A DNA stretch of 64,000 nucleotides from Rhodoferax sp. OV413 (GTDB taxonomy: Bacteria; Pseudomonadota; Gammaproteobacteria; Burkholderiales; Burkholderiaceae_C): assembly GCA_945861785.1 (NCBI GenBank), contig CAMAWD010000013.1, positions 1 through 64,000 on the forward strand, given 5' to 3'. The notes below the pieces were generated by a model, which was not told the origin of the DNA, searched no databases, and saw only the letters and a list, made by a program, of their open reading frames with translations. How positions within the stretch are numbered: position 1 is the first letter of the stretch; each line of letters opens with the position of its first letter. A program made the translations under genes and the position numbers. Below are positions 7,755 to 17,202 of the stretch, one piece after another.

Positions 7755-8440
7755 GCTGGCGGTGGCTGGGCCGATGTGGCATCGACCGCCATGAATGAGG
7801 GCAACCTGGCGCCTGCACGCACCGCTGCATCGGCCCTGGCCTCGGCAGCACGGATCTGGGGCAGCCGGGCCAGAACCTCACGGATACGCGCCTGTGGCAC
7901 AACCACCACGCCGTCCAGGTCCGCAACCACGACGTCGCCCGCAGCCACCGGATGCCCGGCAACGGCAATCGTGAAGCCGATGGTGCCGGGTCGATGGCGT
8001 TGTGGCGAGTTTGGCGTGACGCCGAAGGCCCAGGCCGGCAAACCCACCGTGCGCAGGCCCACCAGGTCCCGCACACAACCGTCAGTGACAAAACCCACGG
8101 CGCCGCAATTCTTGGCCAGGCCCAGGACCAGGTCGCCAGTGATGGCACAACCGGTAAAGCCGCCGGTGGCAGCCACCAGGACATCGCCAGGCTGCACATC
8201 CTGCAAGGCATGGACCAATGCCAGGTTGTCACCGGGCCCTGCATCCACCGTCAACGCCACCCCGCAAAATGCGTATTGCTCGGCAATCGCCGGCCGCAAA
8301 CGGTAGTCCAGGGCGCCGCTACCGCCCAAGGCGTCGACGATGAAGCCGGTGGGGGTTCCGCCCAGGGCCTGCACCTGCTCGGCAGTGGGGCGTGTGAAGG
8401 TCTGGCGCTGCACCAGCGGTGGGACATCAATCATGGGCAA
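7751..8440 (-). CDS. RraA-like / HMG aldolase-family protein
   Basis: The 229-residue protein has the RraA-fold signature: GDVLVAATGG, GDLVLGLAKNCGAVGFVTDGCVRD, then GLPAWAFGVTP and VAAGDVVVADLDGVVVVP. Members are class II 4-hydroxy-4-methyl-2-oxoglutarate/oxaloacetate aldolases, or RraA, the inhibitor of RNase E. The conserved Asp in TDGCVRD and the setting with other 2-oxo-acid enzymes favour a metal-dependent aldolase or decarboxylase. It is the first gene of the minus-strand operon running to 4.8 kb, and a LysR gene lies 149 bases upstream on the same strand. Confidence 0.82.
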   Translation of the reverse strand: MPMIDVPPLVQRQTFTRPTAEQVQALGGTPTGFIVDALGGSGALDYRLRPAIAEQYAFCGVALTVDAGPGDNLALVHALQDVQPGDVLVAATGGFTGCAITGDLVLGLAKNCGAVGFVTDGCVRDLVGLRTVGLPAWAFGVTPNSPQRHRPGTIGFTIAVAGHPVAAGDVVVADLDGVVVVPQARIREVLARLPQIRAAEARADAAVRAGARLPSFMAVDATSAQPPPA

Positions 8441-8589
8441 CCTCGTGACACCGGCATCCGGTCAGGGCGATCGCACCCCACTGCTGGCCGCTCGCAGTAT
8501 AGGGCGGCGGGCGGAACGGTTTGGTCGGGTAGGTCTGTGCCAGCAGTGTTTCCCACAGCCATCCGGCAGGTGCCCGCCCAGCAGGGCAC

Positions 8590-9486
8590 TCAGTGCCGCA
8601 TTTTCTGTGCCCAATCCAGTATCAGGGCCTTCATGGTCTTGACCGTATTGGTGGGCATGCGCCGTGACGCCACGCACAGGTAAAAGGTCTGCCGGATCGT
8701 GGGTTGCACGACAGGCACGCACGCCAGTTCTCCTTTGTGCAGCTCCTCTTCCACCGAGGTGTAGGTGGTGATGGTGTACACCGGCAGCTTGCGCACGATG
8801 CGCTTGATCAGGTAGAAGGAGTTGACGTCTTGCACCACGTTCAAGGGCAGGTCTTTGCGCCGGGCTTCCTCTTCCAGCAGGATGCGTCCTCCGTTGGGCG
8901 CGGCTGACATGACCAGCGGCAGTCTTGCTGCGGCGCTGAAAGCAATACGCGTCTTCGCCATCAACGGATTGCCTGGTGCCGCCACCAGCACCATGGGCAA
9001 CGAGAACAGGCGCGTCGACTCCGCATACCGGGGCGAGGCCGGACGTGACAGCACAGCCAATTCGCAACGCCCGTCAGACAGCCATTCCTCGATATTGTTG
9101 GTGGTTCCCTCGGAGATCTGGATCCGGATATCGGGGTAGTCACGCCCGACCACCTCCAGCAAATGGGACACCAGGGGCCAGCCGATCGATGGCTGGGTTG
9201 CCAGTTGAACAGCGCCTGCGGCAACCGACCGCGCATTGGCCAGGAAGTCATTCAGACTGTTTGCTTCATGTACCAGCGACTCGATGCGCGGGAGCAGCAA
9301 CCGTCCTTCCGGCGAGAGCGTGGCACCACGGCCGGTGCGATCGAAAAGCCGGGTTGACAGCGACCGCTCCATTGCCGCGACACTTTTGCTCACCGACGAT
9401 TGCGTGGTGCCCAGCAGGGTGGCCGACCGCGAAAAACTATTGGTGGCGGCAAGACTCAGGAAGACTTCAAAACTCTTGGTATCCAT
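8590..9486 (-). CDS. LysR-family transcriptional regulator
   Basis: The 298-residue protein has the LysR winged helix-turn-helix at the N-terminus (FEVFLSLAATNSFSRSATLLGTTQSSVSKSVAAME) and a periplasmic-binding-protein-like effector domain after about residue 90. The start at 9486 removes 18 non-conserved residues from the longest frame. It is divergent from the Bug receptor/sulfatase operon, 224 bases away. A dyad resembling a LysR site lies between them at 9561-9584, so it most likely controls that operon and itself; it could also read into the RraA-led operon downstream. Confidence 0.88.
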   Translation of the reverse strand: MDTKSFEVFLSLAATNSFSRSATLLGTTQSSVSKSVAAMERSLSTRLFDRTGRGATLSPEGRLLLPRIESLVHEANSLNDFLANARSVAAGAVQLATQPSIGWPLVSHLLEVVGRDYPDIRIQISEGTTNNIEEWLSDGRCELAVLSRPASPRYAESTRLFSLPMVLVAAPGNPLMAKTRIAFSAAARLPLVMSAAPNGGRILLEEEARRKDLPLNVVQDVNSFYLIKRIVRKLPVYTITTYTSVEEELHKGELACVPVVQPTIRQTFYLCVASRRMPTNTVKTMKALILDWAQKMRH

Positions 9487-9560
9487 GTGGCCTGCCCCTG
9501 CAAAGTCGGCTCGGCGCGGGGTGCAGGAAGAGCCTGCCAACGCGGGCAGTTGCGTTCTAA

Positions 9561-9584
9561 ATTGGAATATCTGATATCGCCAAT
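9561..9584. promoter_or_regulatory. Candidate LysR operator (dyad)
   Basis: The sequence ATTGGAATATCTGATATCGCCAAT contains the perfect 11-base dyad ATATC-T-GATAT, flanked by inverted ATTGG and CCAAT, with one extra base in the right arm. It lies in the 224-base divergent region between the LysR gene and the Bug/sulfatase operon, 75 bases upstream of the LysR start and about 127 bases upstream of the Bug start. An AT-rich dyad in this position is typical of a LysR recognition site. Binding is inferred. Confidence 0.5.
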
Positions 9585-9710
9585 AGGCTGTTGCTGAATA
9601 ATCAATCTTTCCTAGAATGGGTCAATCCGGTCCGGTAGACGCCGTGGCACGAGCCCGTTTCATCGCCAGGAGCAGGATGTGGTCGGTACAGGACATTGGG
9701 AGACATCGCC

Positions 9711-10694
9711 GTGATATTTTCTCGATCGGGGATTTTTTTGCGCGGGCTTGGCGTGCTGGTGTTGGCCTGCATGTTCTGCGCGGTACACGCCCAGTCTTGG
9801 CCCAACAAGCCAGTTCGCCTGATTGTTCCGCATGCCCCCGGCGGAGTGACCGACGTGGTTGCCAGGATGGTGTCACAGCCTTTGGCAGAAGCCCTCGGGC
9901 AAGCCATCGTGATCGACAACCGGCCCGGCGCCGCCGGCTTGCTGGGCACCGAGGTGGCCGCCAAGATGGCGGCGGATGGTTATACCTTGCTGATGTACGT
10001 CGACGCCAACACCATTTTTCCATCCACGGTCAAACAGCTCAACCACGACCCGCTGGGCAGTTTTGACCCGGTGACCATCCTGGGTCGGGGGTCGCATGTG
10101 CTGGTGGCGCATCCGTCGCTCGGCGTCGCGAACATGAAAGAACTGGTGGCCTATGTCAAGGCCCATCCACGGGAGCTGGCCTATGCAAGCCCCGGCACCG
10201 GCAGCCCCCAGCACCTGGGGATGGAGATCATCCGCAATTCCTACGGCATGGATCTGGTGCACATTCCGTACAAGGGGGGAGGACAAGCGATTGTTGATGT
10301 GGTGGGCGGACAGGTCAAGCTGGGCATGCTGGGTATGGCCCCTGCCTTGCCACACATCAAGAGTGGCAAACTCATCGCGATTGCGGTGACCGGGCGCTCG
10401 CGCTCGGTCGCCTTGCCCCAGGTACCTACTGTGGCCGAGTCCGGCCTGAGCGGGTTTGAAACCGGCCAGTGGCAAGGGATAGTCGTGCCGGCGGGCACGC
10501 CGGCATCCATCACGGATCGGCTGCACACCGAGATGCTCAAAGTGATGCAAAGCGCCGACATCAAGGAAAAGTTGCAGGCGATTGGCATGGACAACAGCAC
10601 CAGCACCAACCCCGCGGCGTTTCGCGCGATGCTCAAGGACGAGGTGGCCAAATGGTCGACTGTGGTCAAGGCCGCAGGCATACAGCCGGAGTGA
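9711..10694 (+). CDS. Bug/TctC-family periplasmic solute-binding receptor
   Basis: The 327-residue protein has an N-terminal signal peptide ending at AVHAQ and the Bug signature WPNKPVRLIVPHAPGG near the mature N-terminus, followed by IVIDNRPGAAG and LVHIPYKGGGQ. Members bind carboxylates, amino acids or other small anions, often without a dedicated membrane partner nearby. A GTG at 9711 was chosen because a GGAG sequence lies 8 bases upstream; an in-frame TTG at 9696 is the alternative. It is the first gene of the sulfatase operon, and the next start is only 4 bases after its stop. Confidence 0.87.
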   Translation: MIFSRSGIFLRGLGVLVLACMFCAVHAQSWPNKPVRLIVPHAPGGVTDVVARMVSQPLAEALGQAIVIDNRPGAAGLLGTEVAAKMAADGYTLLMYVDANTIFPSTVKQLNHDPLGSFDPVTILGRGSHVLVAHPSLGVANMKELVAYVKAHPRELAYASPGTGSPQHLGMEIIRNSYGMDLVHIPYKGGGQAIVDVVGGQVKLGMLGMAPALPHIKSGKLIAIAVTGRSRSVALPQVPTVAESGLSGFETGQWQGIVVPAGTPASITDRLHTEMLKVMQSADIKEKLQAIGMDNSTSTNPAAFRAMLKDEVAKWSTVVKAAGIQPE

Positions 10695-10698
10695 ACCC

Positions 10699-12237
10699 AT
10701 GACCGACACGAAGACCGGTTACAACATCCTGTTCATCACCTCGGACCAGCAGCGCGCTGACTGTTATGGTTTTGAAGGTCGAAAGGTCAAGACGCCGCAC
10801 CTCGATGAAATGGCACGCAATGGCACGCGGTTTTCATCCTGCATCACACCCAACCTGGTGTGCCAGCCGTCGCGCTCGTCCATACTGACCGGACTATTGC
10901 CGCGCACCCACGGCGTGTCCGACAACGGCATCGACCTGCCAGCCGCCACCGGCGAGAGCGGCTTCGCCGGCACTTTGTCGCGCCACGGGCATGCGACCGG
11001 CCTGATCGGCAAGGCGCACTTCACCACGTCGCACACCTTCAGCCCTACCGGCACACCGGAGTGTCGCGAGAGCAGTGCGCAATACGGCGCCGACTGGGAA
11101 GGCCCGTACATGGGATTCGACCATGTGGAGCTGATGCTGGAGGGTCACAATGGTTTCCCGCCCATGAAGCCACCCCTGGGCCAGCATTACGAGCGCTGGT
11201 ACCACGCCGATGGCCAGGGGGAGGAGCGAACGGCCCTCTACCGCAAGGCCCTGCCGCCCCTGACCGACGCCCACGAAACCTGGAATTCAGCGATGCCCGT
11301 GGCCTGGCACAACTCCAGCTGGATTGCCGACCGCACGATCGACTACCTGCGCAGCAACAAGGACCAGCGCTTTTGTGTGTGGGCTTCGTTCCCCGATCCG
11401 CACCACCCGTTTGATGCGCCGGAGCCATGGTGCCGCCTGCACCACCCCGATGAGGTGGACCTGCCCCGACACCGCGAGCTCGACCTGGACCGCCGGCCGT
11501 GGTGGCACCGCGCCAGCCTGGAAGGCAAACCGCAGATGGCCAACGAACGTCTGCGCAGTTTCCGCGAAAAGTCCTCGCGTACGCCGCACCAGTCTGAGCG
11601 ACAGTTGCGGGATCTGATCGCCAATTACTACGGCATGATTTCCCTCATCGACCATCAGGTGGGTCGCTTGAAGCTGGCGCTGCGTGATCTGGATCTGCTC
11701 GACAACACCTTGATCGTCTATTCCACCGACCACGGCGACTGGCTGGGTGACCACGGGCTGTTGCTCAAGGGGCCGATGGCGTACGAAGGTCTGCTGCGCG
11801 TGGGCCTGCTGTGTGAAGGGCCGGGAGTACCCAAGGGCAAGGTGGTCCGGGATCCAGTGTCCACACTGGACCTCGCACAAACCTTCTGCGATTACGCCGG
11901 CGCGTCACTGCCGCCACATGTGCACAGCCGCAGCCTGCGCCCCTTGATCGAGACCGAGTCCGCCTCGCGTGACTTTGCCCTGTCGGAGTGGGATCTGCGT
12001 GCGTCGCGCTGCGGGGTCGATCTGGCGCTGTGCACGGTGCGCACCGAATCCTTGAAACTCACTGTGGAGGCCAACAGCGGAGCGGGTGAACTGTATGACC
12101 TGGTCAACGACCCGGACGAGATGGTCAACCGGTTTGGCGATCCTGCCTACGCGACGCAACAAAAGATGCTGGTGGACATGATGCACAGCCGCCCCGATGA
12201 CGTCTGTGCTGCATTGCCACAGGTCGGCATGGCCTGA
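10699..12237 (+). CDS. Cys-type sulfatase, cytoplasmic
   Basis: The 512-residue protein of the alkaline phosphatase/sulfatase superfamily carries the formylglycine consensus CXPSR (CQPSRSSILTG, Cys55). That cysteine must be oxidised to formylglycine for activity. Metal-site residues include Asp16 (TSDQQRAD) and DHG in YSTDHGDWLGDHG. No signal peptide is seen, so it should act in the cytoplasm on an imported sulfate ester, in the manner of choline sulfatase. The closest named groups by eye are choline-sulfatase-like and arylsulfatase A-like. It follows the Bug gene by 4 bases and precedes the dienelactone-hydrolase-like gene by 19. No formylglycine-generating enzyme is in the window. Confidence 0.85.
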   Translation: MTDTKTGYNILFITSDQQRADCYGFEGRKVKTPHLDEMARNGTRFSSCITPNLVCQPSRSSILTGLLPRTHGVSDNGIDLPAATGESGFAGTLSRHGHATGLIGKAHFTTSHTFSPTGTPECRESSAQYGADWEGPYMGFDHVELMLEGHNGFPPMKPPLGQHYERWYHADGQGEERTALYRKALPPLTDAHETWNSAMPVAWHNSSWIADRTIDYLRSNKDQRFCVWASFPDPHHPFDAPEPWCRLHHPDEVDLPRHRELDLDRRPWWHRASLEGKPQMANERLRSFREKSSRTPHQSERQLRDLIANYYGMISLIDHQVGRLKLALRDLDLLDNTLIVYSTDHGDWLGDHGLLLKGPMAYEGLLRVGLLCEGPGVPKGKVVRDPVSTLDLAQTFCDYAGASLPPHVHSRSLRPLIETESASRDFALSEWDLRASRCGVDLALCTVRTESLKLTVEANSGAGELYDLVNDPDEMVNRFGDPAYATQQKMLVDMMHSRPDDVCAALPQVGMA

Positions 12238-12256
12238 GCGCCGTGGGCATGCACCG

Positions 12257-13018
12257 ATGATCGAAACATCGACGACACTCACGACCCGCGATGGTCAAAT
12301 GCCCACCTGGACCGTGCATCCCGACGAGCCGGGTCCTTTTCCACTGGTGATCCTGTATATGGATGCGTTGGGCATTCGCGAGGAACTGCGTGACATGTGC
12401 CGGCGTATCGCCAGCGTGGGTTATGGCGTGTACCTGCCCAACCTCTATTACCGCGATGGCGGGCCCAGTTTCGATCCCGCGCCATTGGCCCGGGGTCTTG
12501 TGGAGCCGGCCATGATGGCATTGAACGACGCCTTGTCGACGGCAATGACGGTCCGTGACTGTGAGGCCCTGTTGGCCCATGTACACCACAACCCGGCAAT
12601 CCGCCTGCCCGCCGCAGCGATTGGTTATTGCATGGGCGGGCGGCATGCGATCGCGGCAGCGGCGGCCTACCCCCAGCAGATCCGGGCCATGGCCTCGCTG
12701 CATGGCGGGCGGCTGGTGACTGACAAGGCAGACTCTGCGCATCGCCTGATTGCGGGAATGCAGGCAGAGGCCTATTTCGCCTGGGCGCAGGATGACCCGG
12801 TTGCCCCGGCGCAGCATGCCAGCTTGGTCCAGCAGGCACTTGAGGCCCGCGGCTTGCCGTACCGGCTCGAGTGGCACCCCGAGGCACTGCATGGTTTCAC
12901 TTTTCCTGAACGTTATTGTTACCACAAGCCGTCGGCGGAGCGGGTCTGGTCGCGCCTGTTCAGCTTGCTGCGTCGCAATCTGTCGGCCACCCCATCCATT
13001 CCAAAGGAATTCTCATGA
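12257..13018 (+). CDS. Dienelactone hydrolase-family protein
   Basis: The 253-residue alpha/beta hydrolase has the Cys nucleophile elbow GYCMGG (Cys125), an Asp in the AQDDPV segment and a His in LHGFTFPE, the dienelactone hydrolase triad pattern. The family hydrolyses lactones or small esters in the cytoplasm. In this operon it may open a sugar lactone formed by an oxidoreductase, which is inference from context. Its stop overlaps the next start by 4 bases (ATGA at 13015-13018), so the two are translationally coupled. Confidence 0.82.
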   Translation: MIETSTTLTTRDGQMPTWTVHPDEPGPFPLVILYMDALGIREELRDMCRRIASVGYGVYLPNLYYRDGGPSFDPAPLARGLVEPAMMALNDALSTAMTVRDCEALLAHVHHNPAIRLPAAAIGYCMGGRHAIAAAAAYPQQIRAMASLHGGRLVTDKADSAHRLIAGMQAEAYFAWAQDDPVAPAQHASLVQQALEARGLPYRLEWHPEALHGFTFPERYCYHKPSAERVWSRLFSLLRRNLSATPSIPKEFS

Positions 13019-14004
13019 AACGCATCGTGTTGTTGGGCTGTGGTGGATTCTTCCAGCGCTACCACATGCAGACCCTGCTGGCCGACACGCAAACCCAGGT
13101 CGTCGGCATTTTCGATCCGCAGCCCACAGCGTCGGTGCATGCGCTGGCCCGGCAGACCGGCGCGGTGTTGGTGGAGCGTGCGGAGCAATTGCCTGACGCG
13201 GACGCGGCGCTGGTCACCACGCCGCATGCCCTGCACGCGCAACACACCCAATTTGCGCTGGAGAAGGGCTGGGCCACCCTGGTGGACAAGCCCTTTGTGA
13301 TGGACCTGCAGGACGGGCATCGGCTGGTAGAGACCGCACGCAGTCGCCAGCTTGTCAATGCAGTCGGCTTCAATCGCCGGCTCGACGTGGGCTGTCGACG
13401 CGCCCGCGAGGTGATCGCCTCTGGCGCGTTGGGGCCCGTGCGTCTGGTGCAGACCGTGCAACTGGGCTACGAGGCGGGCGGCTGGTTTCTGAAACCGGAA
13501 CTCGGTGGTGGCGGTGCGTTTACCGGGCGCGCCACCCACATGGCCGACATCGTGCCGTGGTTGTTGCAAAAGAGGCCCACGCGGGTCCGCAGCCGTCTGC
13601 GTGCGGGCCCGCCAGGGGGGGTCGACAAGGGGGGGTTCATCGACCTGGAGTTTGCCGCCCTGGAGTGCCAGATGGCGTGCATCGACCAGGGCCTGCACAT
13701 GTGGGACGAGATCCGGATTTTTGGCGAGACCGGGCTGATCGAGTTGCGCCGTCCAGCCCATTTGGGTACCGGATGGGCGATGTGCTGGATGGCCGCGGAC
13801 GGCAGCGTGCGTGAGAGCCTCCCGGCCGAGGCCGGAACCGGCTGGATCACGGCTGATTTCTTGCGCGCCCTGCACCAGGGAACGCCGGTGGCCTGCACCT
13901 TTGCCGATGCCTTGTTGTCGGTCGAGATCATCCAGGCGGCATTTGCCTCCGCGGCGTCCCAGCGCGCCAGCGACCTGCATGCGGTGCCGGTGGGTGCCCC
14001 GTGA
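13015..14004 (+). CDS. Gfo/Idh/MocA-family oxidoreductase
   Basis: The 329-residue protein has the N-terminal Rossmann motif LLGCGGFFQRYH and a C-terminal substrate domain with GGGGAFTGRATHMADIVPWLL. The usual EKP triad appears as DKP (TLVDKPFVM), keeping the catalytic lysine. Such enzymes oxidise or reduce sugar and cyclitol hydroxyls with NAD(P). The 4-base overlap with the dienelactone-hydrolase-like gene supports consecutive steps, oxidation to a lactone and then hydrolysis. An AAAGGA ribosome binding site precedes the ATG. Confidence 0.84.
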   Translation: MKRIVLLGCGGFFQRYHMQTLLADTQTQVVGIFDPQPTASVHALARQTGAVLVERAEQLPDADAALVTTPHALHAQHTQFALEKGWATLVDKPFVMDLQDGHRLVETARSRQLVNAVGFNRRLDVGCRRAREVIASGALGPVRLVQTVQLGYEAGGWFLKPELGGGGAFTGRATHMADIVPWLLQKRPTRVRSRLRAGPPGGVDKGGFIDLEFAALECQMACIDQGLHMWDEIRIFGETGLIELRRPAHLGTGWAMCWMAADGSVRESLPAEAGTGWITADFLRALHQGTPVACTFADALLSVEIIQAAFASAASQRASDLHAVPVGAP

Positions 14005-14128
14005 TTGCACTATCGCGGGTTTTACCTAGGCCACTTGTCCGTGATTCGGCCTATGGTTCACATGGCCCGGCACCGGACCGGGCGGCAGGCACCGACGTTT
14101 CGATTTTCACCAGCCAAAGGAAAGCATC

Positions 14129-15487
14129 ATGGGCCAAGGAATCACGCGCAGGGATTTGTCATTGGGTGCGGTCTCGGCCGGCGCGTTGGGTGCCATGGCG
14201 TGGTCACCGGCAGCCTGGGCACAGACTGCCAAGCAGACCGCGTTCACGATTGTCATCAACAACTCGCCCTGGTTCGACGGTTTCCGCAAGGTGGTCGAGG
14301 CCTATGAAGCCGAAACGGGAAACAAGGTCAACCTGGACGTGAACCCGTTTGCCGGCAGCCTGGAAAAGCAGCGCGCCTCGGCCCGCGCCAAGGACGGGCA
14401 GTTCGATCTGCTCATCATGAACGGCCTGTACTACCAGGAGTTCTACTACGGCGGTTTTCTGACCCCCATCCACGAGATCGATCCGACTTTCAAGCTCGAT
14501 CCGCAAATGATCCGTTACGACAACACCGTTTATTGGAACGAAGCCACCAAATCACACGACCCGGCCGGCAAATTGATGTCGGTGCCGGTCAACGGAAACA
14601 TTCCCCTGTTGTTGTACCGTGCCGACCTCTATGAGGAGCACAAGCTCAAGGTGCCGGATACCTGGGACGAGTTGTTGGCCAACGCCAAGAAGCTGCACAA
14701 CCCACCAAAGATCTACGGCATCGTGCAGCGTGGCGCGCGTGGTGCTCCCAACGACGTCTCCTACGACTGGTGGCCCTACCTGTACAGTTTCAACGGCAGC
14801 CTGTTTCGCGACGAAGCCAAGGGTGATTTCACGATCACCATCAACAGCCCCGAATCCAAGGCGGCGCTGGATTTCTACCTGCGCATGGCCAAGGAGGCCG
14901 GGCATCCGCAAACCGGGGGCCTGGCCCAGGCGCAGATCATCCAGAACCTGGTGACGGGCAAGGCGGCCCACGCCATGCTGGTGATCGCCGCCTGGTCGCA
15001 AATGGACGACCCCGCAAAGTCCGCCGTTGTGGGCAAGATCAACGCCGCCAAGGCGCCACGTTCGGCCAATGGCAAATCGTCCCCGGTGCTCGGGCACTGG
15101 CTGGCCGGCATCCCGAAGAACGTGCCCAAAGCCCGCCAGACCGCGGCCGTGGCCTTCCTCAGCTGGTTCCAGACGCGCGGGGCGCAGATGAAGTATCTGC
15201 AGGCCGGCGCGCCCCTGGTGCGTCAGGACGTGTTGTCCGATCAGGCTTTGTGGCGTGACCCGAAAAATCGCTGGATGCAGGCGATGGCTGAAAGCTCGCC
15301 CTTCGTCAAGCTGATGTGGAGCATGCCGGAGGGCTCGCAAATTGGCGATGTGCTGGAATTGCGCCTGAATCAGGCTGTGATCGGCGAACTGTCCACCGCG
15401 CGGGCGCTCAATATGATTGCGGACGAATCCCATGCCATCATGGTGCGTGGTGGCTACAAAACCGGCAAGATTCAACCGCTGGCATGA
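14129..15487 (+). CDS. Tat-exported ABC sugar-binding protein (family 1)
   Basis: The 452-residue extracellular solute-binding protein has a twin-arginine signal (ITRRDLSLG...) with a cleavage site after about AAWAQ, so it is exported folded. The mature part resembles maltose/glycerol-phosphate-type binding proteins (AYEAETGNKVNLDVNPFAGS, FDLLIMNGLYYQ, VNGNIPLLLYRADLY, TWDELLANAKKL). A canonical AAAGGAAAG ribosome binding site precedes the start. It overlaps the first permease by 4 bases, and the ATPase is at 19960, completing the importer. The substrate is unknown; the flanking sulfatases suggest a sulfated sugar or polyol. Confidence 0.86.
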   Translation: MGQGITRRDLSLGAVSAGALGAMAWSPAAWAQTAKQTAFTIVINNSPWFDGFRKVVEAYEAETGNKVNLDVNPFAGSLEKQRASARAKDGQFDLLIMNGLYYQEFYYGGFLTPIHEIDPTFKLDPQMIRYDNTVYWNEATKSHDPAGKLMSVPVNGNIPLLLYRADLYEEHKLKVPDTWDELLANAKKLHNPPKIYGIVQRGARGAPNDVSYDWWPYLYSFNGSLFRDEAKGDFTITINSPESKAALDFYLRMAKEAGHPQTGGLAQAQIIQNLVTGKAAHAMLVIAAWSQMDDPAKSAVVGKINAAKAPRSANGKSSPVLGHWLAGIPKNVPKARQTAAVAFLSWFQTRGAQMKYLQAGAPLVRQDVLSDQALWRDPKNRWMQAMAESSPFVKLMWSMPEGSQIGDVLELRLNQAVIGELSTARALNMIADESHAIMVRGGYKTGKIQPLA

Positions 15488-16374
15488 GCCAGGTGGCAAC
15501 CGTCCCGGAGTCGGTCTGGCGCAGGCTCGCACTTGCGCCTTCGCTGGCCGTTTTCGTGATGCTGTCGGTGCTGCCGGTGGTGAACCTGATCGCCATGAGC
15601 ATGCACGAGATCCGGTGGCAGGATGGCCGTTCGACATGGCAGTTCATTGGCGCGGCCCACTACCTGCGACTGGGGGCCGACGAGTTGCTGCACAAAGGCT
15701 TCTACAACACCTTGGTTTTTTCTTTCGTGGGGGTGAGCCTGCAGATCGTGATCGGTTTTCTTCTCGCCTGGGCGGTCAGCCGCATCCACCGGGGGCGGGT
15801 GGTGTACCGCACAATTTTCATCCTGCCAATTCTGGTACCGGGTATCTTGATCGGTGCGGTCTGGAAGCTGATGCTCAACTACGACTTCGGCCTGGTCAAC
15901 AGCCTGATCGAAGTATTTGGTTTTCAACCGATGGACTGGTTGGGCAAGGCAAGCCTGGCGCTGGCTTCGGTGATTGTGGTGGACATCTGGCACTGGACTC
16001 CGTTTTGCTTCTTGCTGCTGCTCGCCGGTTTTGAATCATTGCCACAGGAGTTGCATGAGGCGGCCTTGGTCGATGGCGCCAATGCATGGACCGAGTTGCG
16101 TTACGTGTACCTGCCCATCATGATGCCGGTGATCGTGGTGACCTTTCTGTTTCGATTCATGACATCTCTCAAAGTGTTTGACGAGATCTACCTGCTCACC
16201 GGTGGTGGTCCCGGTTCATCGACCGAGGTCGTCAGTTACACCATTTACCGAACCTTTTTCACCCAGGATCAGATGGGCTACGGCTCGGCCATGTCGGTGA
16301 CGGTTTTGTTCCTGATTGCCTTGCTGCTGGTGTCGGGGTTTGCCGTGTCGAGGTTCAAGGGGCGCGAGGCATGA
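15484..16374 (+). CDS. ABC sugar transporter permease, MalF/UgpA type
   Basis: The 296-residue inner-membrane protein has about six hydrophobic segments. The EAA loop that docks the ATPase is visible as LHEAALVDGANAWTELRYVYLPIMMP in the C-terminal third. It belongs to the CUT1 carbohydrate importer class. It starts within the last codons of the binding-protein gene (ATGA overlap) and ends overlapping the second permease by 4 bases, so all three are translationally coupled. Confidence 0.88.
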   Translation: MSQVATVPESVWRRLALAPSLAVFVMLSVLPVVNLIAMSMHEIRWQDGRSTWQFIGAAHYLRLGADELLHKGFYNTLVFSFVGVSLQIVIGFLLAWAVSRIHRGRVVYRTIFILPILVPGILIGAVWKLMLNYDFGLVNSLIEVFGFQPMDWLGKASLALASVIVVDIWHWTPFCFLLLLAGFESLPQELHEAALVDGANAWTELRYVYLPIMMPVIVVTFLFRFMTSLKVFDEIYLLTGGGPGSSTEVVSYTIYRTFFTQDQMGYGSAMSVTVLFLIALLLVSGFAVSRFKGREA

Positions 16375-17201
16375 AAACCAGACTGGTCGAGCGCATCAGC
16401 GTCGAGCACGTGATGTTGTTGCTCGTGGCCTGTTTTGTGCTGGTGCCTTTTGTCTGGATCATCGGTGCCAGCTTCAAGACGCAGATTTCCCTGTTGCAGG
16501 GCGAGATGTTCTTCACGCCCAACCTGGCCAGTTACAAGGAGGTGTTGTTTTCCAAGACCACCGAGTTTTTCTCCAACTCCTTCAACAGCCTGGTCATCGC
16601 CGCGATCAGCACTTTGCTGGTCGTGGTCGCCGCGACACTGGGCGGTTTTGCGATGGAGCGCATGGAAACACCCCGTTGGGTGGTCCATACCTTGCTTGGC
16701 TGGTCGGTCATTTTCCACATGATTCCGCCCATCACGCTGGTGGCGGCGTGGTTTCCGCTGTACCGGGAACTGAGGCTGGACAACACCTACACCGGCATGG
16801 TGCTCGCCCACGTCGCCTTGCACCTGCCGATGGCGTTGTGGTTGATGAGCAGCTTTATCCGTGAGGTACCGATCGAATTGCAGGAGGCTGCGCGTATCGA
16901 TGGCTGTTCCACGCCCTACCTGATCTGGAGAATCATCGTCCCCTTGATCGCGCCGGGTCTGGCGGCTACCGCCATTTTGATGTTCATCTTCAGCTGGAAC
17001 GAGTTTGCCGTGGCCTTGAACATCACCGCCAAGCAAACCGCCACCGTACCGGTGGCGATTGCCAAATTTGCCCAGGGCTACGAAATCAAATATGGCGAAA
17101 TGGCGGCAACTGCTGCCTTGGCCTTGGTACCGGCCTTGCTGTTCCTGCTCTTGGGGCAGCGGTACATCGTCAAGGGCCTGACCACCGGAGCACTCAAATA
17201 A
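16371..17201 (+). CDS. ABC sugar transporter permease, MalG/UgpE type
   Basis: The 276-residue inner-membrane protein has six predicted membrane spans and the EAA motif LQEAARIDGCSTPYLIWRIIVPLIAP. It pairs with the preceding permease to form the CUT1 channel. The next gene begins 1 base after its stop, so expression is tightly coordinated with the DUF4432 protein. Confidence 0.88.
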   Translation: MKTRLVERISVEHVMLLLVACFVLVPFVWIIGASFKTQISLLQGEMFFTPNLASYKEVLFSKTTEFFSNSFNSLVIAAISTLLVVVAATLGGFAMERMETPRWVVHTLLGWSVIFHMIPPITLVAAWFPLYRELRLDNTYTGMVLAHVALHLPMALWLMSSFIREVPIELQEAARIDGCSTPYLIWRIIVPLIAPGLAATAILMFIFSWNEFAVALNITAKQTATVPVAIAKFAQGYEIKYGEMAATAALALVPALLFLLLGQRYIVKGLTTGALK

Positions 17202-17202
17202 C

